From positions 1 to 64,000 of the forward strand of contig NZ_MVIF01000011.1 of the NCBI RefSeq assembly GCF_002086675.1: 64,000 bases of DNA. Reading direction: 5' to 3'. Both the position numbers and the translations under genes were made by a program. Below the pieces are notes generated by a model. That model made no database searches. It saw only the letters and a list, made by a program, of their open reading frames with translations, and was not told the DNA's origin. Positions 39,423-47,693 of the stretch are shown here, one piece after another. The stretch's first letter is position 1. Every line of letters starts with the position of its first letter. This DNA comes from Mycobacterium persicum (lineage in GTDB: Bacteria > Actinomycetota > Actinomycetes > Mycobacteriales > Mycobacteriaceae).

Positions 39423-40994
39423 ATGTTCGCCGGTAAGGCCGCCGCGTCCGCCGACAAAGTTCGCGGCGGCTACTACACGCCGCCCGCGGTGGCCCGGTTC
39501 CTTGCCCGGTGGGTCTGCGAGGCCGGCCCACGGATCCTGGAGCCCTCCTGCGGGGATGGCCGGATTCTGCGGGAACTGGCTGCGCTGACGTGCCGGGCGC
39601 ACGGTGTGGAACTCGTTGAGCGGGAAGCGAAAAAGTCGCGAGAATTCGCAGCCGTCGACGTCGACAACTTTTTCAGCTGGCTGCATACGACCCGACCCGG
39701 CAGCTGGGACGGTATCGCCGGCAACCCGCCCTATATCCGCTTCGGCAACTGGGCGCCCGATCAGCGGGCACCGGCCCTGGAGCTGATGCGAAGCGCGGGC
39801 CTGCGCCCGACGAAGCTGACCAATGCCTGGGTCCCGTTCGTCGTGGCCAGCACAAACCTGGTGCGCGACGGCGGACGAGTGGGCCTGGTGGTTCCGGCGG
39901 AATTGTTGCAGGTCGGCTACGCGGCGCAACTGCGGGAATTTCTGCTGAGCAGTTATCGCGAAATCACGCTGGTGACTTTCGAGCGATTGGTATTCGACGC
40001 GATCCTGCAAGAAGTCGTGTTGTTCTGCGGAGTGGTCGGCGCGGGCCCGGCGCGGATACGCACGGTCAACCTCGCCGGCGCCGGTGGACTCGAGCGCGCG
40101 AACCTCACCGGCGAGACCGCTCCGGCACTGCTTCACGAAAAAGAGAAGTGGACCACCTATTTCCTCGAGCCGGGTCAGGTCGAGCTGTTACGCGCACTGC
40201 GCCGGTCCGGGGCCATGGTCAGGCTCGGCGACCTGGCGGAGGTGGACGTGGGCATCGTGACCGGCCGCAACAGCTTCTTCACCTTCACCGACGTCGAGGC
40301 GGCCGCGCGGGGGCTGCGGCGGCACTGCGTTCCGCTGGTCTCTCGCAGCGCCCAACTCAGCGGTCTGGTCTACGACGACGATTGCCGGGCAAGCGATGTC
40401 GCCGCCGGGCACCGAACCTGGCTGCTGGACGCCCCCATCACCCGCACAGATCCCGCTTTGGCCGCACACCTTGCCGCCGGCGAGGCCGCCGGGGTTCACC
40501 TGGGTTATAAGTGCTCGATCCGCAAACCGTGGTGGCGCACGCCGTCGCTGTGGATTCCGGACCTTTTCATGCTGCGCCAAATCCACTGCGCGCCGCGCCT
40601 GACGGTCAATGCGGCCGCGGCGACGAGCACCGACACCGTGCATCGGGTACGGGTGGGCCCCGCCGTCGATCCGGCAAGGCTCGCCGCCGTCTTCCACAAC
40701 AGCGCGACGTTCGCGTTCGCCGAGATCATGGGCCGCAGTTACGGCGGTGGCGTCCTGGAGCTCGAGCCGGGTGAGGCCGAGCTGTTGCCGGTCCCGCCGC
40801 CGGCGTCCGCGAGCATCGAACTTGCCCGCGACGTCGATCTGCTGCTGAAGGCGAACGAGACGGAGAAGGCCCTCGACATTGTGGATCGCCAGGTCCTGAT
40901 CGAGCGGCTCGGTCTGTCGCCGGACCTGGTCACGAGCTGCCGGGCGGCGTGGTCCACCCTTCGCGATCGCCGACGCAACCGGGGGTCGCGTTGA
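39423..40994 (+). CDS. mamA: N6-adenine DNA methyltransferase (MamA type)
   Basis: A 523-residue Type IIG-like adenine methylase without a nuclease domain. SAM motif I is ILEPSCGDGRIL and the catalytic motif IV is GNPPYIRFG. The C-terminal half is the target-recognition domain. The M. tuberculosis homolog Rv3263 (MamA) methylates the adenine of CTGGAG/CTCCAG and changes expression of some promoters, with an effect on survival in hypoxia. ATG 39423 is two bases after fbiB; the next gene (TTG) overlaps its stop, so it is within a fbiA-fbiB-mamA-NUDIX operon. No restriction partner is present. Confidence 0.9.
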   Translation: MFAGKAAASADKVRGGYYTPPAVARFLARWVCEAGPRILEPSCGDGRILRELAALTCRAHGVELVEREAKKSREFAAVDVDNFFSWLHTTRPGSWDGIAGNPPYIRFGNWAPDQRAPALELMRSAGLRPTKLTNAWVPFVVASTNLVRDGGRVGLVVPAELLQVGYAAQLREFLLSSYREITLVTFERLVFDAILQEVVLFCGVVGAGPARIRTVNLAGAGGLERANLTGETAPALLHEKEKWTTYFLEPGQVELLRALRRSGAMVRLGDLAEVDVGIVTGRNSFFTFTDVEAAARGLRRHCVPLVSRSAQLSGLVYDDDCRASDVAAGHRTWLLDAPITRTDPALAAHLAAGEAAGVHLGYKCSIRKPWWRTPSLWIPDLFMLRQIHCAPRLTVNAAAATSTDTVHRVRVGPAVDPARLAAVFHNSATFAFAEIMGRSYGGGVLELEPGEAELLPVPPPASASIELARDVDLLLKANETEKALDIVDRQVLIERLGLSPDLVTSCRAAWSTLRDRRRNRGSR

Positions 40995-41539
40995 GCATCC
41001 GGGATTCGGTGATCGCCACCCTGACCGATTGGCAGGCTCCCGATCCGGGCCAGGACTCGCTGCGGCATGCCGTGCTGGCGTTCGTGCATGCCCGCGCCGA
41101 CGCGTGCCGGCGCGACTGCGAAGCCGGCCACATCACCGCCTCCACGCTGGTGCTGGACGACAGCGGCACCCAGGTGCTGCTGTGTCTGCATCGCCGCTTC
41201 GGTCGTTGGGTGCAGCTGGGCGGCCACTGCGAGGACGATGACCGCGACGTGGTCGCCGCGGCGCTGCGCGAGGCGACCGAGGAATCCGGCATCGCGGGTT
41301 TGCGACTGGCGCCCGAACTGGTCGCGGTGCACGTGCACCCGGTCACCTGCTCGTTGGGAGTGCCGACGCGTCACCTGGATCTGCAGTTCGTGGCGCATGC
41401 GCCGGCCGGGGCGCAGATCGCGATCAGCGACGAGTCCGAGGACCTGCGGTGGTGGCCGGCCGAGGAGTTACCGCCCGGAGCCGACCACGCGCTGGCGTAC
41501 CTGGTGACTCAAGCAACTCGGGCGACACGCCGGGCGTGA
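40991..41539 (+). CDS. NUDIX hydrolase
   Basis: A 182-residue protein; TTG 40991 overlaps the methylase stop as TTGA. The Nudix box is GGHCEDDDRDVVAAALREATEESGI read over positions about 75-99: the REATEESG end is complete, while the first part has one extra residue and Asp/Arg in place of the usual Glu, so metal binding may be altered. Substrate unknown (nucleoside diphosphate derivative by family). The stop codon lies inside a GCGTGACGC repeat. Confidence 0.8.
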   Translation: MSIRDSVIATLTDWQAPDPGQDSLRHAVLAFVHARADACRRDCEAGHITASTLVLDDSGTQVLLCLHRRFGRWVQLGGHCEDDDRDVVAAALREATEESGIAGLRLAPELVAVHVHPVTCSLGVPTRHLDLQFVAHAPAGAQIAISDESEDLRWWPAEELPPGADHALAYLVTQATRATRRA

Positions 41540-41588
41540 CGCCAGCGTCACGTTCGGCGTCGGGCGTGACGCCAGCGTCACGCCCGAC
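41531..41588. repeat. Two 22-bp palindromic units, end-to-end with 30-bp period
   Basis: cgggcgtgacgccagcgtca followed by cg at 41531-41552, again at 41561-41582. Each unit is self-complementary (CGTGACGC/GCGTCACG), and the whole can form a larger hairpin with gcccgacg. It lies between the convergent NUDIX and guanylyltransferase genes and shares its core with the palindrome at 22984-23039. Probable bidirectional terminator or member of an intergenic repeat family. Confidence 0.8.
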
Positions 41589-41599
41589 GGCGAACAAGC

Positions 41600-42679
41600 T
41601 CAGACGTCGGACGAGTAGCGGATGCCGCCGTCGGGAATGGAGACCCCGGGCCACACCCGGGCGCCACGCAGCAGTTCGCAGCGCGCGCCGATGTCGGCGC
41701 CGTCGCCGATCACGCCGTCGCGGATCAGCGCCCGGGGCCCGATGCGGGCGCCGAAGCCGATGATCGATCGCTCGATCACGCTGCCGGCCTCCACCTTGAC
41801 GCCGTCGAAGATGACCGCGCCGTCCAGCCGGGCGCCGGGACCGATCTCGGCGCCCCGCCCGACGACCGTGCCGCCGATCAGCAGCGCCCCGGGCGAGATC
41901 GCCGCGCCGTCGTGCACCAGCTGCTCACCGCGATGGCCGTGCAGGGCCGGCGACGGAGCGATGCCGCGAACCAGGTCAGCCGACCCGCGCACGAAGTCTT
42001 CCGGTGTCCCCATGTCCCGCCAGTACGTGGCATCGACATAGCCGCAGATCCGGACGTCGGGGTCGGCGAGCAATGCCGGAAAGACCACGCGTTCCACCGA
42101 GACTTCGCGGCCCCGGGGAATCCGGTCGATGATCTCGCGCTTGAACACATAGCATCCGGCGTTGATCTGGTCGGTGGGCGGATCCTCGGTCTTCTCCAGA
42201 AAGGCGGTGACCCGGCCGTCGGCGTCGGTGGGTACACAGCCGAAGGCCCTCGGGTCACCCACCCGGACCAGGTGCAGGGTGACGTCAGCCTGGTTGGTGT
42301 CGTGGAATTCCAGCAGTTGGTTCAGGTCGGCCCCGGAGAGGACGTCGCCGTTGAACACCATCACGGTGTCGTAGCGCAACTTGTCAGCCACATTGGCGAT
42401 GCCGCCGCCGGTGCCCAACGGATGCTCTTCGGTCACGTAGTCGATCTGCAGACCCAGCTTGGACCCGTCGCCGAATTCGGCTTCGAACACCTCGGCCCGG
42501 TATGACGTGCTCAGGATGACGTGTTCGATCCCTGCCGCCGCGATGCGCGACAGCAGATGGGTCAGAAACGGCAGCCCGGCGGTCGGGAGCATGGGTTTGG
42601 GCGCGGACAACGTCAGCGGCCGCAGCCTGGTGCCCTTGCCGCCGACCAGGATCACCGCATCGACTTGCCGACCTGCCAA
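41600..42679 (-). CDS. manC: Mannose-1-phosphate guanylyltransferase
   Basis: A 359-residue nucleotidyltransferase making GDP-mannose. TTG 42679 (MAGRQVDAVILVGGKGTRLR); signature GGKGTRLRPLTLSAPKPMLP and the sugar-binding VFNGDVLSGADL. The C-terminal third is a left-handed beta-helix with hexapeptide repeats (IGGTVVGRGAEIGPGARLDG). Corresponds to Rv3264c, labelled manB in some M. tuberculosis annotations. One base separates its start from the wbbL stop, so wbbL-manC are coupled downstream of rmlD. Confidence 0.93.
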   Translation of the reverse strand: MAGRQVDAVILVGGKGTRLRPLTLSAPKPMLPTAGLPFLTHLLSRIAAAGIEHVILSTSYRAEVFEAEFGDGSKLGLQIDYVTEEHPLGTGGGIANVADKLRYDTVMVFNGDVLSGADLNQLLEFHDTNQADVTLHLVRVGDPRAFGCVPTDADGRVTAFLEKTEDPPTDQINAGCYVFKREIIDRIPRGREVSVERVVFPALLADPDVRICGYVDATYWRDMGTPEDFVRGSADLVRGIAPSPALHGHRGEQLVHDGAAISPGALLIGGTVVGRGAEIGPGARLDGAVIFDGVKVEAGSVIERSIIGFGARIGPRALIRDGVIGDGADIGARCELLRGARVWPGVSIPDGGIRYSSDV

Positions 42680-42680
42680 C

Positions 42681-43571
42681 TCAGTGCCGCCCTTCTACTA
42701 GTTTCCGGCGCGAACTGCGCACCATGAGACGAGAACGCACCGCCAGTGATCCCCGCAGCGTCCAGCGCAGCGGCGCACGCCACCAGCCGCCATGGCGATC
42801 CGCCAGGAATATGTAGGTGCTTTGGTGATGCGCCGCCAGATGCGTCGCCGGGTCGCGTCCGGTCGAGTGCCCCTTGTGATGCAGGACCTCGGCCGACGGC
42901 ACATAGACGCTGAGCCAGCCGGCCTTGCCGAGCCGATCGCCCAGGTCGACGTCCTCCATGTACATGAAGTAGCGCTCGTCGAACCCGCCCACCTGGGTGA
43001 AGGCAGAGCGTCGTAGCAACAGACACGACCCCGACAGCCAACCGACCGCCCGCTCACTGGGCTCCAGATGCTCCTGGCGGTAGGCCTTCGTCCACCGATT
43101 ACCCGGCCATACCGGTCCGAGCAGCGCGTGCATGCCGCCGCGGATCAGGCTCGGCAGGTGGCGTGCCGACGGGTACACCGAGCCGTCGGGGTCGCGGATC
43201 AGCGGACCCAGCGCACCCGCATTGGGCCAGCGCTCGGCGGCGCCCAGCAGGGCATCGATGCTGCCCGGCCCCCATTGCACATCCGGGTTGGCCACGATCA
43301 CCCAGTCGGGCAGCCAGTCCTCACCGAGCCGGTCGAGCTGGGAAACGGTGAAGTTCACCGCGGTTCCGTAGCCGAGGTTGGCTCCCGTCGGCAGCAGCCG
43401 CACGTTGGGATAGCGCTCGACCGCCGCCTGCGGTGTTCCGTCGGTGGAGCCGTTGTCGGCCAGCAACACACCGACCGGACGCTCGGTGGCCAGCGACAAC
43501 GACGCCAGGAACCGCTCCAGGTGCGGGCCCGGCGAATAGGTCACCGCGACGACCGGCAAGACGTCAGTCAC
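42681..43571 (-). CDS. wbbL: Rhamnosyltransferase WbbL
   Basis: A 296-residue GT2 glycosyltransferase that adds L-rhamnose from dTDP-Rha to GlcNAc-diphospho-decaprenol, making the disaccharide linker that joins arabinogalactan to peptidoglycan. GTG 43571. Motifs: VGVLLADNGSTDGTPQ, the donor-metal site VIVANPDVQWGPGS, and FMYMEDVDLGDRL near the acceptor site. A C-terminal basic amphipathic end (RSRLMVRSSRRKLVEG) suits membrane attachment. Lies 16 bases after rmlD. Confidence 0.95.
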   Translation of the reverse strand: MTDVLPVVAVTYSPGPHLERFLASLSLATERPVGVLLADNGSTDGTPQAAVERYPNVRLLPTGANLGYGTAVNFTVSQLDRLGEDWLPDWVIVANPDVQWGPGSIDALLGAAERWPNAGALGPLIRDPDGSVYPSARHLPSLIRGGMHALLGPVWPGNRWTKAYRQEHLEPSERAVGWLSGSCLLLRRSAFTQVGGFDERYFMYMEDVDLGDRLGKAGWLSVYVPSAEVLHHKGHSTGRDPATHLAAHHQSTYIFLADRHGGWWRAPLRWTLRGSLAVRSRLMVRSSRRKLVEGRH

Positions 43572-43587
43572 GCGTAGAGGGTAACGG

Positions 43588-44478
43588 TCATGGCGTGGGA
43601 TGTCCCGGGGCTGCGCCGCAAGCTGCCGCCAGGGCCGCCGCCAGCGCGCTGCGCCAGGGCCGCAGCGGGGTCAAGCCGGCCGCGGCCCAGGCCAGCCCAC
43701 CCAACGCCGAGTAGCTCGGCCGCGGCGCGGGCCGCGGGAACCGGTCACTGCTGACCGGGCGCACCCGCCCCGGGTCGGCGCCGCATTCTTCGAACACCGC
43801 GCGAGCTTGGGCGAACCGGGAGACCGCACCCTCGTTGGCGGCATGTAACACCCCGCCGGGTACGCCGGCGCCGGCCACTTCCAGCAGCGCGGCGGTCAGG
43901 TCGGCCACATAGGTCGGTGATCCGGTCTGGTCGCTGACCACGTCTACCGGGCCGTCACCGGTGGCCAGCCGGCGCATGACGGCCACGAAGTCCGTGCCGT
44001 CCCCGCCGGTGTAGACCCACGCGGTGCGCACCACGACGGCTTCCGGCAACGCCGCCAGCACCGCTTGTTCACCGGCGAGCTTGCTGCGGGCATACACACT
44101 CTGCGGCGCGGTTGCGTCGCCGGGCTCGTAGGGATGTGGCGGCGCGCCGCCGAAGTCGCCGTTGAACACGTAGTCGGTCGAGACGTGGATCAGCCGGGCG
44201 TCGACACGCGCGCAGGCACGCGCGAGGTTTTCCGGCCCGATGGCATTGACGGCGTAGGCGCGGGCCTCGTCGCTTTCGGCGGCGTCGACGTCGGTGTAGG
44301 CGGCGCAATTGAGCACGATGTCGCCGTTTCGGATGATCAGGTCGGCCGCGCCCGGGTCGGTGATGTCCCATTGCGACGACGTCCGCGCCAGCACCTCGCG
44401 GCCCGCGAGGCCCGCCTGCGCAGCCACAACGCGGCCCAGCTGCCCGCCCGCACCGCTGATCACGATCCTGCCCGACAT
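43588..44478 (-). CDS. rmlD: dTDP-4-dehydrorhamnose reductase
   Basis: A 296-residue NAD(P)H enzyme, the last step to dTDP-L-rhamnose. ATG 44478 (MSGRIVISGAGGQLGRVVAA). The Rossmann loop GAGGQLG, VLNCAAYTDVDAAE, HVSTDYVFNGD and the catalytic YARSKLAGE are all present. It supplies the substrate of the next gene wbbL. Divergent from the LCP gene with about 67 bases between the starts. Confidence 0.96.
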   Translation of the reverse strand: MSGRIVISGAGGQLGRVVAAQAGLAGREVLARTSSQWDITDPGAADLIIRNGDIVLNCAAYTDVDAAESDEARAYAVNAIGPENLARACARVDARLIHVSTDYVFNGDFGGAPPHPYEPGDATAPQSVYARSKLAGEQAVLAALPEAVVVRTAWVYTGGDGTDFVAVMRRLATGDGPVDVVSDQTGSPTYVADLTAALLEVAGAGVPGGVLHAANEGAVSRFAQARAVFEECGADPGRVRPVSSDRFPRPAPRPSYSALGGLAWAAAGLTPLRPWRSALAAALAAACGAAPGHPTP

Positions 44479-44545
44479 GCGTTTGAGTCTGGCACGCCGA
44501 CCCGTGCTACCCGGAAAGTAGCTGTGACGCAAGTAGCCTACAGTG

Positions 44546-46024
44546 ATGCCTGTGCAACGTGTGGTTCGTGCGGTGTGCACCGCATCGGCCGTCGCGGTCG
44601 TCCTCGGCACCGGATTGGCATGGACCAACGTCCGGTCGTTCGAAGACGGCATCTTCCACATGTCCGCGCCCTCGCTGGGCCACGGCGGCGACGACGGGGC
44701 GATCGACATCTTGTTGGTCGGCCTGGATAGCCGCACCGATGCCCACGGCAACCCGCTGTCCGCCGAGGAACTGGCGACATTGCGCGCCGGCGACGAGGAA
44801 GCCACCAACACCGACACGATCATCCTGATCCGCATCCCCAACAACGGGAAGTCGGCCACCGCGATATCCATCCCGCGCGACTCCTACGTCCAGGCCCCCG
44901 GCCTGGGCAAGACCAAGATCAACGGCGTCTACGGCCAGACCCGGGAGGCCAAGCGGGCCGGACTGGTCCAAGCCGGCGCTTCTGCAGCCGAGGCGGCGGC
45001 GGCGGGCACCGAAGCCGGTCGCGAGGCGCTGATCAAGACGGTGGCCGAACTCACCGGCGTCACGGTCGACCACTACGCCGAGATCGGCCTGCTCGGTTTC
45101 GCGTTGATCGCCGACGCGCTCGGCGGCGTCGACGTGTGCCTCAAAGAACCTGTCTACGAACCGCTTTCGGGCGCCGACTTCCCGGCCGGGCGGCAGAAGC
45201 TCAACGGTCCGCAGGCGCTGAGCTTCGTCCGCCAGCGCCACGAGTTGCCGCGCGGCGACCTAGACCGGGTGGTGCGCCAGCAGGCGGTGATGGCCTCGCT
45301 CGCCCACCGGGTCATCTCCGGCAAGACGCTGTCCAGCCCGGCCACGCTCAAGCGGCTGGAGCAGGCCGTGCAGCGCTCGGTGGTGTTGTCGTCGGGCTGG
45401 GACATCATGGATTTCGTCAAGCAGATGCAGAGCCTGTCCGGCGGCAACGTCGCCTTTGCCACCATCCCGGTGCTCGACGGCGCCGGCTGGAGCGACGACG
45501 GGATGCAGAGCGTGGTGCGGGTGGACCCGCACCAGGTGGCCGACTGGGTGGGTGGGCTGCTGCACGAGCAGGACGAGGGCAAGACCGAGCAGCTGGCCTA
45601 CACCCCGGCCAAGACCACCGCGGACGTGGCCAACGACACCGACATCAACGGACTGGCCGCAGCTGTTTCGGAAGTATTGAGCGCCAAGGGATTCGGCACG
45701 GGTTCGGTGGGCAACAACGACAGCGGCCACGTGAAGGGCAGCCAGGTGCGGGCCCCCAAGACCGACGACCTGGGCGCGCAGCAGGTGGCCAAGGAACTGG
45801 GCGGGCTACCGATCGTCGCCGACTCGTCCGTACCACCGGGAACGGTCCGGGTGGTACTGGCCAACGACTACACCGGACCGGGCTCGGGCCTTGGGGCTAA
45901 CTCGAGCGGCACCATGACGCCTGCCCGCGCTTCGAATTCCGGGAATGCCGGCACCTCGGACACCGCTCCCCCGCCCTCGCCGATCCTGACCGCGGGCTCA
46001 GATAATCCGGAGTGCATCAACTGA
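44546..46024 (+). CDS. lcp1: LytR-CpsA-Psr ligase (Lcp1 type)
   Basis: A 492-residue membrane-anchored enzyme attaching arabinogalactan to peptidoglycan. ATG 44546 (GTG 44543 also in frame). Anchor at residues 8-25 (VCTASAVAVVLGTGLAW). The LCP domain starts IDILLVGLDSRTD and includes TNTDTIILIRI, AISIPRDSYV and the catalytic/phosphate-binding arginines in LSFVRQRHELPRGDLDRV. The C-terminal LytR_C domain (about 365-440) is followed by a Ser/Gly/Pro tail. Corresponds to Rv3267. Next to rmlD-wbbL, all acting on the arabinogalactan linker. Confidence 0.93.
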   Translation: MPVQRVVRAVCTASAVAVVLGTGLAWTNVRSFEDGIFHMSAPSLGHGGDDGAIDILLVGLDSRTDAHGNPLSAEELATLRAGDEEATNTDTIILIRIPNNGKSATAISIPRDSYVQAPGLGKTKINGVYGQTREAKRAGLVQAGASAAEAAAAGTEAGREALIKTVAELTGVTVDHYAEIGLLGFALIADALGGVDVCLKEPVYEPLSGADFPAGRQKLNGPQALSFVRQRHELPRGDLDRVVRQQAVMASLAHRVISGKTLSSPATLKRLEQAVQRSVVLSSGWDIMDFVKQMQSLSGGNVAFATIPVLDGAGWSDDGMQSVVRVDPHQVADWVGGLLHEQDEGKTEQLAYTPAKTTADVANDTDINGLAAAVSEVLSAKGFGTGSVGNNDSGHVKGSQVRAPKTDDLGAQQVAKELGGLPIVADSSVPPGTVRVVLANDYTGPGSGLGANSSGTMTPARASNSGNAGTSDTAPPPSPILTAGSDNPECIN

Positions 46025-46728
46025 CCACGCTGTCGGCAGCGATCCTCGACCCGATGCTGCGAGCCGATCCGGTCGGCCCCCGTATCACCTACTACGACGA
46101 CATGACCGGCGAGCGCATCGAGCTGTCAGCGGCGACCCTGGCGAATTGGGCAGCCAAGACCGGGAACCTGCTGCGCGACGAGCTGGCCGCCGGGCCAGCC
46201 AGCCGGGTCGCGGTGTTGCTGCCGGCACATTGGCAAACGGCGGCCGTGCTGTTCGGGGTGTGGTGGATCGGCGCCGAGGTAGTGCTCGACGGCCCGGCCG
46301 ATCTGGCTCTGTGCACCGCGCCGCGGCTCGACGAGGCCGATGCGGCGGTTGCCGGCGGCGAGGTGGCGGTGTTGTCGATGGATCCGTTCGGCCGGCCGGC
46401 GCCCGACCTCCCGATCGGGGTCACCGACTACGCCACGGCGGTACGGGTCCACGGCGACCAGATCATTGCCGAGCGCCACCCCGGGCCGGCGCTGGCCGGC
46501 CGATCGGTGGCCCAGGTGCTGGCCGACTGCGAAAACTCCGCGACGGCAAGAGGTTTGACGGCAAACGATCGGGTGCTTTCCAGCGCGTCCTGGTCCACAC
46601 CCGATGAGCTGGTGGACGGCTTGCTCGCGGTTTTCGTCGTCGGCGCCTCGTTGGTACAGGTGACCAATCCCGACGCCGGGGTGCTGCAACGCCGGATTGA
46701 GACCGAAAAGGTCACCCGTGTCCTGTAA
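46012..46728 (+). CDS. TIGR03089-family protein (Rv3268 type)
   Basis: A 238-residue protein from GTG 46012, overlapping the LCP stop by 13 bases. The N-terminal part resembles the start of adenylate-forming enzymes (RITYYDDMTGERIELSAATL, NLLRDELAAGPASRVAVLLP, WQTAAVLFGVWWIGAEVVL), but the ATP-binding and catalytic motifs are missing, as in the whole family. It is a conserved actinobacterial protein of unknown function, always beside an LCP gene, so a link to envelope assembly is likely. Confidence 0.8.
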   Translation: MHQLTTLSAAILDPMLRADPVGPRITYYDDMTGERIELSAATLANWAAKTGNLLRDELAAGPASRVAVLLPAHWQTAAVLFGVWWIGAEVVLDGPADLALCTAPRLDEADAAVAGGEVAVLSMDPFGRPAPDLPIGVTDYATAVRVHGDQIIAERHPGPALAGRSVAQVLADCENSATARGLTANDRVLSSASWSTPDELVDGLLAVFVVGASLVQVTNPDAGVLQRRIETEKVTRVL

Positions 46729-46820
46729 CCACCCACCAACCGGTGGCATGGCGGACAAGATCTGCCGCAACCAACCGGGCGGAGCGCCGGACGCTGCACC
46801 CGGCGAAAGCAGGGCTAAAG

Positions 46821-47108
46821 CTAAGGCGTCGGGTGCGGGCTGCCCCTCCACGGGTACATGGTCTTGGTCATCACGTCGACAATGCCTTCGGAATTCCAGT
46901 ACCAGTCGTGGGGAACATTCCAGTCCCAGCTGAGCACCTGACTTCCCGGGGGAGGGGGGTCACCGGGGAACCAGTGCGTGCAGGTCATTCCCGGCGGGCA
47001 GTTCCCACCCTGGTAGCTAGGGCCGTCCGCCTGGGCAGTGCCCGATGCGAATACCGCCACGGCAAAACTGGCGGCCACTGTGCCCGCTAGTCCCCGCAGT
47101 CCGTTCAT
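46821..47108 (-). CDS. Small secreted protein
   Basis: A 95-residue protein from ATG 47108 with AAGGGAGAC upstream. A signal peptide with Ala-X-Ala end (FAVAVFASGTAQADG) is cleaved near residue 27. The mature part is about 68 residues, rich in Trp/Pro (CTHWFPGDPPPPGSQVLSWD, NVPHDWYWNSEGIVDV) with one possible disulfide between two nearby cysteines (NCPPGMTC). Function unknown. No transporter or partner is suggested by context. Confidence 0.7.
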   Translation of the reverse strand: MNGLRGLAGTVAASFAVAVFASGTAQADGPSYQGGNCPPGMTCTHWFPGDPPPPGSQVLSWDWNVPHDWYWNSEGIVDVMTKTMYPWRGSPHPTP

Positions 47109-47305
47109 GGGTGTCTCCCTTGCGCCCGGCGCGACCCGATGACGCGCCTGCCTGAAGCCATTCCAGTGCGGCCGGATTGCTACCGATCCCAACTATGCCG
47201 GAGGGAACGCGGACTCGTACCGGTTACCGACAGACGCCGATTTCCTGCGCCGCGTGCGAAGGTGTCGGCGACCGACACCGACGTTCGCAGACTCGACACC
47301 CGAAC

Positions 47306-47327
47306 GGCAATACATATTGATATTGCC
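47306..47327. promoter_or_regulatory. Inverted repeat upstream of pacL
   Basis: Arms GGCAATA and TATTGCC separated by eight A/T-rich bases, 75 bases before the pacL start. Size and A+T content resemble operators of ArsR/SmtB or similar metal sensors. No sensor gene is in the window, so this is inference. Confidence 0.4.
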
Positions 47328-47401
47328 ATATTTCTATGTTAATTTCGGCACCGCAACCTAGCCCACAGGGTGACGACACGACCAATAGAGAGGTTCAAGC
47401 A

Positions 47402-47683
47402 ATGGCAGTGCAGGCGATCTTTGCGAAGGCAGCAACTACGGTGATCACCGGTCTGGCCGGGGTCACCGCCTATGAGGTGTTGAAGAAGATGGCGGCCAAG
47501 GCCCCGTTGCACCAGACCGCCGTGTCGGCCGCAGAGCTTGGTCTGCGTGGCACTCGTAAGGCCGAGGAGGCCGCGGAATCGGCCAGGCTCAAGATTTCCG
47601 ACGTGATGGCCGAGGCCCGGGAGCGCATCGGCGAGGAGGCGCCCACTCCTGCCGTTGCTCACGCCCACGACCACGACCACTGA
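47402..47683 (+). CDS. pacL1: P-ATPase-associated metal chaperone-like protein PacL
   Basis: A 93-residue DUF1490 protein from ATG 47402 (MAVQAIFAKAATTVITGLAG). An N-terminal hydrophobic helix anchors it in the membrane, a charged helix follows (RGTRKAEEAAESARLKISDV), and the C-terminus is a metal-binding AHAHDHDH. The M. tuberculosis homolog Rv3269 (PacL1) binds zinc through such a tail and forms a membrane platform with CtpC. It lies 10 bases before ctpC. Confidence 0.92.
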   Translation: MAVQAIFAKAATTVITGLAGVTAYEVLKKMAAKAPLHQTAVSAAELGLRGTRKAEEAAESARLKISDVMAEARERIGEEAPTPAVAHAHDHDH

Positions 47684-47693
47684 GCCACTCGAG

